Shown piece after piece: positions 34,603 through 43,314 of a stretch of 47,415 bases of DNA. Position 1 is the first letter of the stretch. Each line of letters starts with the position of its first letter. The position numbers and the translations under genes were made by a program. Origin of the DNA: an uncultured Mycoplasmatota bacterium (GTDB lineage Bacteria > Bacillota_I > Bacilli_A > RF39 > UBA660); NCBI GenBank assembly GCA_946629885.1, contig CAMOYI010000009.1, positions 1-47,415 on the forward strand. Direction: 5' to 3'. The notes beneath the pieces are model-generated. The model was not told where the DNA came from and made no database searches. It was given only the letters and a program-made list of their open reading frames with translations.

Positions 34603-35802
34603 AGTATCTTTATATATCTTTTCTATCCAGCTTTTAGTCATACCGTAGCTGTATCTATAATGGTTTTTTTCATTTTCAACTGTGTATTCGTCATACGGTA
34701 TAAGTTTAAAATTTTTCATATCTTTATCAAAGTAGTTGATAACAAGTGAAGTATCGACATTTTTGATTTCTACTTTATCATTTAGAGAAACTTCTAGAGT
34801 AGATAAAAGTCCTACCTGATAGGCATTATCAAATTCTTCTTGTCCACTAGGCGTTCTACTGATATCGTCATCTGCAGAAACAAAATTACCTAGTGAATAG
34901 TACACCAATGTAGAGTGATTGTTATTTATCCATTCAACTGGTTGCATGCAGTGTGAGTGAGATCCTACGACAATATCTACATCTAATTCATTTAAAAAGT
35001 TTGCTAAGTTTTTCTGTTGGGTATTAGGAGTATATGTAAATTCATTTCCCCAATGCATAAAAACAATTAATACATCTACTTTAGGACGTAATAATGTAAT
35101 TTCTTCTTTCATTTTTTCTCTATAAATACTTGCATCGTTTGCATCGCTTGGATTATTAAACAATCCAACTTTTTCTCTCAAGTTCTCGGGTACTTTAATA
35201 TTTGTTCCATATGTATATGCAAGAAAGCCAAATTTAATACCATTTTTTTCTACTATTCTCGGCTTACTTCTATCTTCTTCATCATAGTAAGTACCGACAG
35301 TTAATATATTTGAATTATTCTTGAAAAAATCTAGAGTGGAATTGATTCCAGCTTCTTCTCGATCGTATGTATGATTGTTTGCAGTACATAATACCTCAAT
35401 GCTCTGTCTTGCTACTAATTCGCCCATTTTTGGTGGTGCACAAAAATTGAAACCATCTCCGCTTACTTTCATTGTTTCCGTACCAATTGGTACCTCCATG
35501 TTTGCAAGAGTCAAATCATCTTTGGAAAAAAATCTTTCGTTTATGCGACTAAAGTAATCATCGCCATTGCTATTTCTTTGTTCCAAATCCTTATATAGTG
35601 GACTTTCAAATAAGATATCACCAACCAAAGTTATTTTTACTTTTTTTTGCTTTTGTTCTTCCTTTATAATAGGTGGCGTAGGTTTAATCTCTTCTTTATT
35701 TTCAGGAGATTCATTTCTTCCACCGAGTACATATAATCCGATACATACAAATAGAACTATGAGTGTGATTAGCCAACGCTTTTTTAATCTTCTTTTTTTC
35801 AT
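34582..35802 (-). CDS. CapA-family protein (PGA_cap metallophosphatase-like), membrane anchored
   Basis: The 406-residue protein begins with a basic stretch (KKRRLKKRW) and one transmembrane helix (about residues 11-27), then a Pro/Glu/Lys linker and a CapA-type domain outside the cell. The metallophosphatase-like motifs are present: LVGDILF, ANMEVP, TANNHTYDR, FMHWGNE and GSHSHCMQPVE, ending with a SLGNF motif. Family members take part in poly-gamma-glutamate capsule synthesis or export, but no capB/capC genes are adjacent, so a capsule role cannot be claimed. AGGAG lies about 11 nt before the ATG. Confidence 0.88.
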   Translation of the reverse strand: MKKRRLKKRWLITLIVLFVCIGLYVLGGRNESPENKEEIKPTPPIIKEEQKQKKVKITLVGDILFESPLYKDLEQRNSNGDDYFSRINERFFSKDDLTLANMEVPIGTETMKVSGDGFNFCAPPKMGELVARQSIEVLCTANNHTYDREEAGINSTLDFFKNNSNILTVGTYYDEEDRSKPRIVEKNGIKFGFLAYTYGTNIKVPENLREKVGLFNNPSDANDASIYREKMKEEITLLRPKVDVLIVFMHWGNEFTYTPNTQQKNLANFLNELDVDIVVGSHSHCMQPVEWINNNHSTLVYYSLGNFVSADDDISRTPSGQEEFDNAYQVGLLSTLEVSLNDKVEIKNVDTSLVINYFDKDMKNFKLIPYDEYTVENEKNHYRYSYGMTKSWIEKIYKDTIKKDNL

Positions 35803-35866
35803 TTTTAATACAACTCCTATACATTATCAGAATAACATAAATATCTTTTTTTTTGAAGAAAAAGCT

Positions 35867-35894
35867 TTGAATATTTGTATGTTTGCTTTATAAT
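35867..35894 (+). promoter_or_regulatory. Promoter of the 633-residue protein gene
   Basis: TTGAAT and TATAAT are separated by 16 nt. Confidence 0.65.
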
Positions 35895-35929
35895 ATATGT
35901 CACTAGATATAAATGGAAGGAAGATACAA

Positions 35930-37831
35930 ATGAGTATTGAATTAAAATATAAAAGAATTATTTTGGATTGGATAGCTTCACATTTGGAAATTGACTTACA
36001 AAATCGTAAAAATGTAAACAATGCCTTTGAAATGTTAATATCTAAAATTATAAAGGAACCATCAAATAGTACTTCCTATGATTTTGATGCCTACGCAGAT
36101 GACTTTATGGCTCTCTTTTCAGATTCAATCAATCCCAAAGGTAATCAGAAGAGCATTGAAGAACTACTTGAGACTTTATTTTATATATATAAAAAAATGC
36201 AACGTAAACATGAAAACGTAGCTGATAAAAATACTGATATTGGAAAAATTAATCAAGCTACAGAAATACTAAAGATGATAATTGATGATTTAGTCATATT
36301 TGGTTTATTGTGTAAACTTGGCCATAGCGAACTTTTTTCGAAATATGTAACAGCGGAAAATGAAGATTTATTTGTAGATGAATTGTTAGATATCATCTAC
36401 GAAGAAACACAAAGCTTTAAAAAAATATACGATACTGTTTTTAATTATAATAGAGCGATTATGTCTATTTTTAATCGGAAATACACTAATAGGATGATAT
36501 GTTCTTTATTAAAAACAGGTACTTATGTTGACAGTGAAACTGTATTTAAAATGAATCGTCAGGTTTTTGTATTTGATCATTTAAGACGAATTAATTTTCC
36601 ATTTATTTATGGGGACAAGTTACCTGAAGTAACTTGGTACCAAGCTTTTAAAGTGTTTATAGAAATAACAGGAGGAGTTGGAAAGGGCAAAAGTACTTAT
36701 CCTTCTGAAGAAGCAAAAATAAAAGATATGATTAGGAGAAAAAAAGATTGTGACCAAAAGGCGGCAATTTTCTGTTTTAGAGTTTGTGCTATGTTAGGGG
36801 ATTTGAGATTTATCAATTATCCAATTCAATTGTTTGAAGATACATATTTGGCATCATTAGTAGGCCAAGATCCAGATTGGAAGGAAATATGTAAAAGTCA
36901 GAGCTGGAAGAGGATGTTACAAAATTCCAGTTGGAAAAAATTTTACAGTGATAGTAAGTGGTCAACAGTTTATAATGCTGTCGTAGAGAAAATAAGCGAC
37001 TATAGAAAACGGCACATTAATTTTTTAACACCAAAAGCAGCGAAAGTAGAGCAAAGAGGATATGATGAAAATGAATTTCAAATACATGATCGACTTTTAA
37101 ATTTTAAAGCTTTAATTCAAAATACAAAACAAGAAAATGAGGCGATAACATATAACGATGTATTAGCTTTTATCTTAGATGGCGTCGATGAGGAATACAA
37201 TGAGTTACTAGGCCTTATTTTTGGCATTAATGGCTATCCTGAGTTGTGCACACTAAGACAATTAGATGTATTTTTTTCAGAGTTAAAAAGCATCTATTAC
37301 ACAGGCCAAATTTATTTAACAAATACATGTAGAAGTTACTGGTTACCGTTATTATCTGCTATATTGAAAGAAATATTAAGTGATGAAAATAAAAAAGGAA
37401 TTAATAATACCGAAATTGATAAAATTAAAAAAGCAATATTAAAAATGAATTTATTTATAAGCCATAATTTTAGACCTGGCAATGAAACAGAAAATGACAA
37501 GCTTTTTGAAACAGCTATTATTACTTTTAGAGATAATCAACAAAATCTTCAGTTTTTATTAGATGGTGATACAGTTAATTTGAATGATGAAGTTGATTCT
37601 ATTTTAACTAAAAGCTGTAGTTTTGCTGTCTCGGAAAATAATATAGGATTGGGTAATACCCAAGCCGGAGTTAACGATAGCGAGGAAGTTAAAAAAGCTT
37701 TGTCTTGCTTCTTAATTAATTATCTTGAACAGAATGGATACAGATATAATTCAGATTCTGGTTTATTCGAAAGAATTAAAAAAATGGACTTTAAGGAAGC
37801 TCATGTGACTATTAAAGATACTGAATCTTAA
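35930..37831 (+). CDS. Large helical cytoplasmic protein with tryptophan repeats, function unknown
   Basis: I use the ATG at 35930 (MSIELKYK, 633 residues); GGAAGGAAG lies upstream, while the track start at 35897 sits at the transcript start. There is no export signal, membrane helix or nucleotide-binding motif, and the protein appears mostly helical. Around residues 316-351 it has four tandem 9-residue units each with a tryptophan (DWKEICKSQ, SWKRMLQNS, SWKKFYSDS, KWSTVYNAV). It resembles the two large proteins at 4.5-9.0 kb in character but not in alignable sequence. Its last 20 bp overlap the convergent sortase-like gene, and no good terminator is seen. Confidence 0.7.
   Translation: MSIELKYKRIILDWIASHLEIDLQNRKNVNNAFEMLISKIIKEPSNSTSYDFDAYADDFMALFSDSINPKGNQKSIEELLETLFYIYKKMQRKHENVADKNTDIGKINQATEILKMIIDDLVIFGLLCKLGHSELFSKYVTAENEDLFVDELLDIIYEETQSFKKIYDTVFNYNRAIMSIFNRKYTNRMICSLLKTGTYVDSETVFKMNRQVFVFDHLRRINFPFIYGDKLPEVTWYQAFKVFIEITGGVGKGKSTYPSEEAKIKDMIRRKKDCDQKAAIFCFRVCAMLGDLRFINYPIQLFEDTYLASLVGQDPDWKEICKSQSWKRMLQNSSWKKFYSDSKWSTVYNAVVEKISDYRKRHINFLTPKAAKVEQRGYDENEFQIHDRLLNFKALIQNTKQENEAITYNDVLAFILDGVDEEYNELLGLIFGINGYPELCTLRQLDVFFSELKSIYYTGQIYLTNTCRSYWLPLLSAILKEILSDENKKGINNTEIDKIKKAILKMNLFISHNFRPGNETENDKLFETAIITFRDNQQNLQFLLDGDTVNLNDEVDSILTKSCSFAVSENNIGLGNTQAGVNDSEEVKKALSCFLINYLEQNGYRYNSDSGLFERIKKMDFKEAHVTIKDTES
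36875..36982 (+). repeat. Four tandem 27-bp (9-codon) tryptophan repeats
   Basis: Each unit encodes xW followed by a basic residue in most copies and ends in a polar Ser/Asn/Gln-rich turn. Codons differ between copies, so the repeat is old at DNA level. Confidence 0.75.
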
Positions 37832-38606
37832 TTAGTTTACCAATAACTTTTATATTGTCAGTAGATTCTAATACTAATAATTTATCATTAATGCCAAGCG
37901 ATGTCTTAAAGTCGATATCGCTTTTTTCTATAAGATCATTTAAAAATTGTGTGTACTCTTCATCAGTATTAAAAAGAGTTTTTGTGTCAGCTTTATCTTT
38001 ATATACACTTACTATTTGCCATAAACTAGTATATTCATTTGTTACGAATTTAATTAAGAAGTTAGCATTGTCATCTCTCCACTTTTCGTCAAATGCAAAT
38101 CTCAAATCAAATATCGATTTATTTCCTTGAATTACTGTAACAGGATTAGAGTCGTTTAGTGTTCCTTTTACATAGACTGCACCAAACCTATTGGAAGTTT
38201 TATCGAATGCGTGATTCTTATAAAAAATCTCATCACCATTATTAACTACTGGAGAATTGATAGAAGTATTTTTTATTTGCACCCAAGCAGTTGCATCTGG
38301 CACTTTTTTTCTCAACTCGTTGAAGTTTATATTGATCATTCCTTGTTTGACATAAATAAAATAGGGCGAGAATTTATCTTTAGAATCCTCCGTATCAACT
38401 ATTATGGTAGATTCATTATCAACAACATATTCGATAGTAGTTTCTCTTTTCAAGTCTGAAACGAATTTGACAGTTTTTCTATATTCGAATATATAATCAG
38501 CAAAGTGTACTATTCCATATATTGAAAGGCTAATAACCACTAAAAACATAAATAGTTTAAATACATTTTTCCACTTTACACGATATTTTTTCTTTACTTT
38601 TGGCAT
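37812..38606 (-). CDS. Sortase B-like protein lacking the catalytic residues
   Basis: The 264-residue protein has a basic N-terminus, one transmembrane helix (about residues 14-35) and an extracytoplasmic domain that follows class B sortases: ATAWVQIKNTSINSPVV for the (D)WIxIxGTxIxYPV strand, FYKNHAFDKTSNRFGAVYV for the YLxHxxxGxxSxxGxIFlD region, and VTVIQGNKSIFDLRF for IIYGHNMxDGxMF. In that alignment the catalytic His is Asn (GN for GH). The TLSTC motif reads VLESTDN, so the Cys is Asp, and the C-terminal Arg position also appears lost. It is therefore unlikely to be a transpeptidase, and may be a structural or binding derivative. GGTGA precedes the ATG; a TATAAT upstream may be its -10. 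Confidence 0.75.
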   Translation of the reverse strand: MPKVKKKYRVKWKNVFKLFMFLVVISLSIYGIVHFADYIFEYRKTVKFVSDLKRETTIEYVVDNESTIIVDTEDSKDKFSPYFIYVKQGMININFNELRKKVPDATAWVQIKNTSINSPVVNNGDEIFYKNHAFDKTSNRFGAVYVKGTLNDSNPVTVIQGNKSIFDLRFAFDEKWRDDNANFLIKFVTNEYTSLWQIVSVYKDKADTKTLFNTDEEYTQFLNDLIEKSDIDFKTSLGINDKLLVLESTDNIKVIGKLIKIQYL

Positions 38607-38633
38607 CTTACTTCACCATATTAATTATAAAAC

Positions 38634-38665
38634 AAAAAGTTTATACTTACTAGTATAAACTTTTT
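38634..38665 (-). terminator. Terminator after proS
   Basis: AAAAAGTTTATAC and GTATAAACTTTTT form a perfect 13-bp stem with a 6-nt loop. On the minus strand the arm's T-run continues into TTTTTGTTTTAT. Confidence 0.88.
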
Positions 38666-40103
38666 AATATTGTTTCCCAAAATACAACTTGCATTTTGCC
38701 TCACTACCACATATTGCACATGGACCATCTGGTTCATGGTTATCTAGTGGAATGCATCTAGATTTTAATCCTAGCTCATCTTTAACCTTGTTTTCACAGT
38801 CCACATTTCCACACCAGTTGACTAATATGAATCCTGACTTTTCTTTAGCGATTTTAGTCATTTCATCATAATTATTTGCTGTGTATAACATAGTATTTCT
38901 TCTTGCTAGAGCTCTATCATACATGTCTTTTTGAATTTGTTCTAAAAGAGTAGGAATAGTCTTAATTACATTTTCAAGTGTAACTTCTATTTTCTCTAAA
39001 GTATCTCTTCTAACTAATGTAACGATACCTCTTTCCAAGTCTCTAGGACCAACTTCAATTCTTATTGGATAACCTTTAACTTCTGCTTCTGCAAACTTAA
39101 ATCCTGGAGTTTTATCTGTCTCATCTACCTTAACTGTAATATCATTTTTTAATAATTCTTCCTTGATGTTATCACATGCAGTTTTTAGTTCTTCGTTTTT
39201 AGAAGTATTACCAATTGGTATAATTATTACTTTAATTGGTGCGATTTTTGGAGGAAGTACAAGGCCTCTATCATCACCGTGAGTCATTATAATTGAACCA
39301 ATCATCCTAGTAGTTACTCCCCAAGAAGTTTGATATGGTGTTTCTAACTTATTTTCTTTGTTTAAAAATTCTATACCAAAAGCTTTAGCAAAGTGCGTAC
39401 CAAAATAGTGACTTGTTCCATTTTGTAGTGCGACTCCATCGTACATCATAGCTTCGATTGTGTACGTTTTCTCAGCCCCTGCAAATTTTTCTTTATCAGT
39501 CTTTTCACCAACTATAACTGGAAGTGCTAAGTAATTTCTCTGGAAGTCTTCATACACTTTGAGCATTCTCAAAGTTTCTTCCATTGCTTCTTTGGCACTT
39601 GCATGCATGGTATGTCCTTCTTGCCATAATATTTCTCTAGTCCTCAAGAATGGGCGAGTTGTCTTTTCCCAGCGAACAATTGTACACCACTGATTATATA
39701 GCTTTGGTAAGTCTCTATAGCTCTTTATTATCTTTTTATAATGCTCGCAGAATAAAGTTTCACTAGTAGGGCGAACGCATATTCTTTCCTCTAGTTCTTC
39801 ACTACCACCATGAGTAACCCATGCGACTTCTGGAGCGAAACCCTCGACGTGTTCTTTTTCGACATTTAATAAACTTTCAGGGATAAACATCGGCATTTGT
39901 AAATTCTCATGACCATAACGCTTAAATTCTCTATCTAGTACACTTTGCATGTTCTCCCAAATGGCATATCCATACGGTCTTATGATCATGCTGCCTTTCA
40001 TATTTGTGTAATCTACTAAGTCTGCTTTTTTAACTATGCTAGTATACCAATCTGCAAAATTTTCATCTCGACTTATAATACTTTTATTTTGGATTTCTCC
40101 CAT
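38664..40103 (-). CDS. proS: Prolyl-tRNA synthetase, archaeal/eukaryal-type (short form)
   Basis: The track start at 40328 runs through the promoter and the divergent gene. The real start is the ATG at 40103 with AGAGGG upstream, giving 479 residues (MGEIQNKSI). Class II motifs are present: RPTSE (motif 2 region), the VRWEKTTRPFLRTREILWQEGHT block, and the motif 3 arginine (DDRGLVLPP). The protein lacks the large editing insertion of the long bacterial form and ends with a cysteine-containing C-terminal domain (NWCGNVDC...CAICG) terminating in Tyr, as in the archaeal/eukaryal-like type. It charges tRNA-Pro. Its promoter shares a -35 hexamer with the divergent hydrogenase. Confidence 0.95.
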   Translation of the reverse strand: MGEIQNKSIISRDENFADWYTSIVKKADLVDYTNMKGSMIIRPYGYAIWENMQSVLDREFKRYGHENLQMPMFIPESLLNVEKEHVEGFAPEVAWVTHGGSEELEERICVRPTSETLFCEHYKKIIKSYRDLPKLYNQWCTIVRWEKTTRPFLRTREILWQEGHTMHASAKEAMEETLRMLKVYEDFQRNYLALPVIVGEKTDKEKFAGAEKTYTIEAMMYDGVALQNGTSHYFGTHFAKAFGIEFLNKENKLETPYQTSWGVTTRMIGSIIMTHGDDRGLVLPPKIAPIKVIIIPIGNTSKNEELKTACDNIKEELLKNDITVKVDETDKTPGFKFAEAEVKGYPIRIEVGPRDLERGIVTLVRRDTLEKIEVTLENVIKTIPTLLEQIQKDMYDRALARRNTMLYTANNYDEMTKIAKEKSGFILVNWCGNVDCENKVKDELGLKSRCIPLDNHEPDGPCAICGSEAKCKLYFGKQY

Positions 40104-40125
40104 ATTATCCCTCTTTTCATGAATG

Positions 40126-40154
40126 ATTATAACAACAAAATAAATGTTTTGCAA
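40126..40154 (-). promoter_or_regulatory. proS promoter (shares its -35 with the hydrogenase)
   Basis: On the minus strand, TTGCAA (40154-40149), 17 nt, TATAAT (40131-40126). TTGCAA is its own reverse complement. Confidence 0.7.
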
Positions 40155-40177
40155 CTTATGTGATGATTTAGTATAAT
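40149..40177 (+). promoter_or_regulatory. [FeFe] hydrogenase promoter (shares its -35 with proS)
   Basis: TTGCAA (40149-40154), 17 nt, TATAAT (40172-40177). A second TATAAT follows at 40181. Confidence 0.7.
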
Positions 40178-40199
40178 TAATATAATGTGGTGATGCAGT

Positions 40200-41456
40200 A
40201 TGGATAAGAATAGTAAAAGAAGAGTTAAAGTTGATGAGAATAATCCTAGTATTCAAAGAATTGAAGAACGTTGCATAAATTGTGGCAATTGTATGAGAAT
40301 ATGTGAGGAAGTTGTCGGAATTAACCATGAGACGGAAAAAGAAGATTGTTCTATATGTATAAACTGTGGTCAGTGCATAATGAATTGTCCAGTCGGTGCA
40401 CTTCTTGCTAAATATGACTATAAAAAAGTATTAAATATAATACATGATACCGATAAGATTGTAACTATATCTATAGCACCTGCAGTGAGAACATCTTTGG
40501 CGGAAGAATTTGGAATTGCAAATGAAAACTTTGAGGACATTTTACCATCTATAGCAAGAGCTTTAGGATTTGATTATGTTTTCGATATAACTTTTGGAGC
40601 AGATGTTACAGTTATGGAAGAAACACGAGAATTTTTAGAAAGACTAGAAAAAAAAGGGAAGTTACCGTTATTTACAAGTTGTTGTCCATCTTGGGTAAAA
40701 TATGCGTCTATATTTCATCCCGAACTACTTCCAAATATTTCGACGACTAAAAGTCCTATAGGAATACAAAGTACATTGATAAAAACATACTTTAAGGATT
40801 TTAGTTGTATCGATAACGATATAATAAGTGTAGTTGTCGCACCTTGTACTAGTAAGAAGTATGAAATAATTAATGGTGACACAGACTATGTCATTACGAC
40901 TCAGGAACTAGCGATGATGATGAGAGAGTGCAAAATTGACATTGAGGCATTAAAACCGGCTTCGTTCGATTCTCTTTTAAGTAAAGGAAGTAAAGCCGGG
41001 GTAATGTTTGGAAGAAGTGGTGGAGTAATGGAATCTATAATGAACTGTGCACACTACTATATAACAGGAAAATCACCAGAAATGGGCGAGTATCACATAG
41101 AGATGAATAGTCCGATAGAGTCTAAAACTTATAAAATAGGGAATAAGTCTATTAGATGCCTTGTAGTATATGGCATGAAATCATTAGAAAGCGTTTTAGA
41201 TAAAATCGGTAGCTACGATATTGTCGAAGTTATGAATTGTCCAGGAGGTTGTATAGGTGGAGGAGGTCAACCATTAATTCCAATACAGAAATTAGAAAAA
41301 TCAGAGATTGACCGTAAACGATTACTTAATAATGAAGATGCCAAAGTCCAATTTTGTTTTGAAAACAGAGATGTAGTAGAGTTATATGAAACATACTTAG
41401 ATAGACCGATGAGTCAAAAAGCAGAAAAACTTTTACACTGCAATCATATGAAATAA
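40200..41456 (+). CDS. [FeFe] hydrogenase, short monomeric type with two 4Fe-4S ferredoxin clusters
   Basis: The 418-residue protein starts with two ferredoxin-type clusters (C25-C28-C31-C35 and C53-C56-C59-C63). The H-cluster domain has motif L1 TSCCPSW, L2 APCTSKKYE and L3 MNCPGGCIGGGGQP. All four H-cluster cysteines and the L1 cysteine used for proton transfer are present. The first residue of L2, usually Met (MPCxxKxxE), is Ala here. No signal peptide is present, so it should be cytoplasmic. It would oxidise or produce H2 with ferredoxin as partner, or act as a sensory or divergent form. No maturase (HydEFG) is in the window. The ribosome site is weak (GGTGATG). It indicates an anaerobic, fermentative organism. 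Confidence 0.9.
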   Translation: MDKNSKRRVKVDENNPSIQRIEERCINCGNCMRICEEVVGINHETEKEDCSICINCGQCIMNCPVGALLAKYDYKKVLNIIHDTDKIVTISIAPAVRTSLAEEFGIANENFEDILPSIARALGFDYVFDITFGADVTVMEETREFLERLEKKGKLPLFTSCCPSWVKYASIFHPELLPNISTTKSPIGIQSTLIKTYFKDFSCIDNDIISVVVAPCTSKKYEIINGDTDYVITTQELAMMMRECKIDIEALKPASFDSLLSKGSKAGVMFGRSGGVMESIMNCAHYYITGKSPEMGEYHIEMNSPIESKTYKIGNKSIRCLVVYGMKSLESVLDKIGSYDIVEVMNCPGGCIGGGGQPLIPIQKLEKSEIDRKRLLNNEDAKVQFCFENRDVVELYETYLDRPMSQKAEKLLHCNHMK

Positions 41457-41496
41457 TCTTAATTAATAGGTAGTAATAATTTCAATCAGCATTAAA

Positions 41497-41530
41497 AAGC
41501 TAAGTTTATTTTTAAACTTAGCTTATTTTA
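41497..41530. terminator. Bidirectional terminator between hydrogenase and RNase J genes
   Basis: AAGCTAAGTTTA and TAAACTTAGCTT form a perfect 12-bp stem with a TTTT loop. T-rich and A-rich flanks suit both convergent genes. Confidence 0.85.
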
Positions 41531-43196
41531 TTTCCATAATAACTGGTAGAATAATTGGTCTACGACCAGTTAATTCATTTATATATGGATTTAATTCTAA
41601 TATGATTTGATTTTTTAAATCGACATAATTATATTTTACATTTGACTGTAAATACTTATTAGTTATTTGCTCTATCTTTTTACTAATAGATAAGATGAGT
41701 TCAGTATTTTCATTTACTAGGACAAATCCTCTTGTCGTAACATTTGGATGTATTAGAAGTTGTCTTTTATTTATGTCTATGTTTAATATGGCGATTAATA
41801 TTCCATCTTTGCTCATCAATTTCCTATCTTTAATCACGACAGAACCGACACTTCCAACTCTCGATCCATCTACATAAATATCTGCTGCTTGATAATTTTT
41901 CCCACGTTTAACTTCATTTGGATATAAATCTATAGATTGTCCATTTTTAAGAATAAAGACTTTGTCTTCTTCTATTCCACAAGATACAGCGAGATTTTTA
42001 TGGCTCTTTAACATCTTATATTCACCGTGAACTGGCATAAAGTATTCAGGCTTAAACAATCTCAACATTAATCTTAGTTCTTCTTGTTTTCCGTGTCCAG
42101 ATGTGTGAATGCTATCAAACTCGGAGTTTGTTATGACTTTAACTCCCTTTAAATACAATTTATTAATAACTCTATTTACACTTGCAGCATTTCCTGGTAT
42201 TGGACTAGATGAAAATACGACAATATCATCAGGCATCAAAGTAATTTGTTTATGTGTACCTGCCGCAATACGCGATAATGCTGCTAATGGTTCACCTTGA
42301 CTGCCTGTACAAAGAATACATATTTCATTTTTCTTTAAGTCCTTTGCTTCACTAGGATCTATAAAAATGCTTTTATCTGTTATTAAGTTGTTTTCTATGG
42401 CAATTCCCTTTGCATTTTCCATACTTCTTCCAAAAGTTATAATCTTTCTGTTGTGCTCTCTACATGTTTCTACTATATGTTTAATTCTATATATATTTGA
42501 TGCAAATGTTGCAAGTATAATTCTATTGGCAGTGTATTTATCAAAGATAGAATTAATCGTTTCATCTACACAAGATTCACTCTTTGAAAATCCTTCAATA
42601 AGTGCATTCGTCGAGTCACTCATCATGAGTTTGACTCCTTGTTCGCCAATGCGAGCCATCTTATGTATATCGCTCATCGGTCCAATTGGTGTTAAATCAA
42701 ATTTAAAATCTCCAGTTTCCACAATAATACCAGCTGGTGTATGAACTATGATGCCATATGAATCCGGAATCGAGTGACTTGTACGAACAAATTCCACACT
42801 CATAGTTTTAAACTTGTAAAATGAATTTTCATCGAACACTTCAAAATCGTTATAGGTTATATTTCTATCAACTAATTTTTTCTTTATTAAGTCTAGTGCA
42901 ATTTTTGCAGAATATATTTTTGGAATTTTAACGCTAGATAATAGGAAAGGTATGCCTCCGATGTGATCCTCGTGACCATGCGTTATAAATAACCCCACAA
43001 TTTTGTCTTCATTTTCTTTTAAAAAGGTAACATCTTGTATTACATAGTCAACACCTAAAAGGTCATCTTCTGGAAACATTACTCCAGCATCGATTATGAC
43101 GATTTCATCGTCCGTCTTAATAATATACATGTTTTTTCCTACTTCGCCTAATCCGCCCAAAGCGAAGACAGAAGTAGTTTTGTCTAATTCAGTCAT
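41523..43196 (-). CDS. rnjA: Ribonuclease J
   Basis: I use the ATG at 43196 (MTELDKTT, 557 residues), which has AGAAGGA upstream; the track start is 7 codons earlier. The metallo-beta-lactamase motif THGHEDHIGG lies at ~72-81, preceded by a conserved DAGVMFPEDDLLGVD block. The beta-CASP motifs follow, including TGSQGEP and FSSSPIPGN, with SGHGKQEELRLMLRLFKP and the FMPVHGEYK motif. A C-terminal domain completes the protein. RNase J has 5'-3' exo- and endonuclease activity in mRNA decay and rRNA maturation. Only one copy is in the window, so J1 versus J2 cannot be settled; length and motif integrity fit J1. Confidence 0.95.
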   Translation of the reverse strand: MTELDKTTSVFALGGLGEVGKNMYIIKTDDEIVIIDAGVMFPEDDLLGVDYVIQDVTFLKENEDKIVGLFITHGHEDHIGGIPFLLSSVKIPKIYSAKIALDLIKKKLVDRNITYNDFEVFDENSFYKFKTMSVEFVRTSHSIPDSYGIIVHTPAGIIVETGDFKFDLTPIGPMSDIHKMARIGEQGVKLMMSDSTNALIEGFSKSESCVDETINSIFDKYTANRIILATFASNIYRIKHIVETCREHNRKIITFGRSMENAKGIAIENNLITDKSIFIDPSEAKDLKKNEICILCTGSQGEPLAALSRIAAGTHKQITLMPDDIVVFSSSPIPGNAASVNRVINKLYLKGVKVITNSEFDSIHTSGHGKQEELRLMLRLFKPEYFMPVHGEYKMLKSHKNLAVSCGIEEDKVFILKNGQSIDLYPNEVKRGKNYQAADIYVDGSRVGSVGSVVIKDRKLMSKDGILIAILNIDINKRQLLIHPNVTTRGFVLVNENTELILSISKKIEQITNKYLQSNVKYNYVDLKNQIILELNPYINELTGRRPIILPVIMEIK

Positions 43197-43250
43197 AAAT
43201 ATCCTTCTTTCATTCAATTAATAATTATTAAAGCGTCATTTGATATATAG

Positions 43251-43279
43251 ATTATAACAAAGTATGTTTGAATTTTCAA
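43251..43279 (-). promoter_or_regulatory. rnjA promoter, interleaved with the prepilin promoter
   Basis: On the minus strand, TTGAAA (43279-43274), 17 nt, TATAAT with a TGT extended -10 (43256-43251). Confidence 0.7.
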
Positions 43280-43296
43280 GTGAATGCTGCTATACT
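43268..43296 (+). promoter_or_regulatory. Promoter of the prepilin-ftsY-ylxM-lemA operon
   Basis: TTGAAT (43268-43273), 17 nt, TATACT with a TGC extended -10 (43291-43296). Its spacer contains the -35 of the divergent rnjA promoter. Confidence 0.7.
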
Positions 43297-43314
43297 TAAA
43301 TAGAGGTTGATAAT

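Noticed and set aside
34508-34648. 46-codon frame starting 5 nt before the 24-codon ORF
   Set aside because: Its ATG is only 2 nt from the ribosome site, and the frame runs through the terminator into the antisense of the CapA-like gene.
40104-40199. Possible T-box riboswitch upstream of proS
   Set aside because: The leader is only about 20 nt from the predicted start site, too short for a T-box, and no T-box motif is present.
40104-40328. 75-residue N-terminal extension of ProS in the track
   Set aside because: It runs through the divergent promoters and the first codons of the hydrogenase gene; the ATG at 40103 has a ribosome site and gives the usual ProS start.
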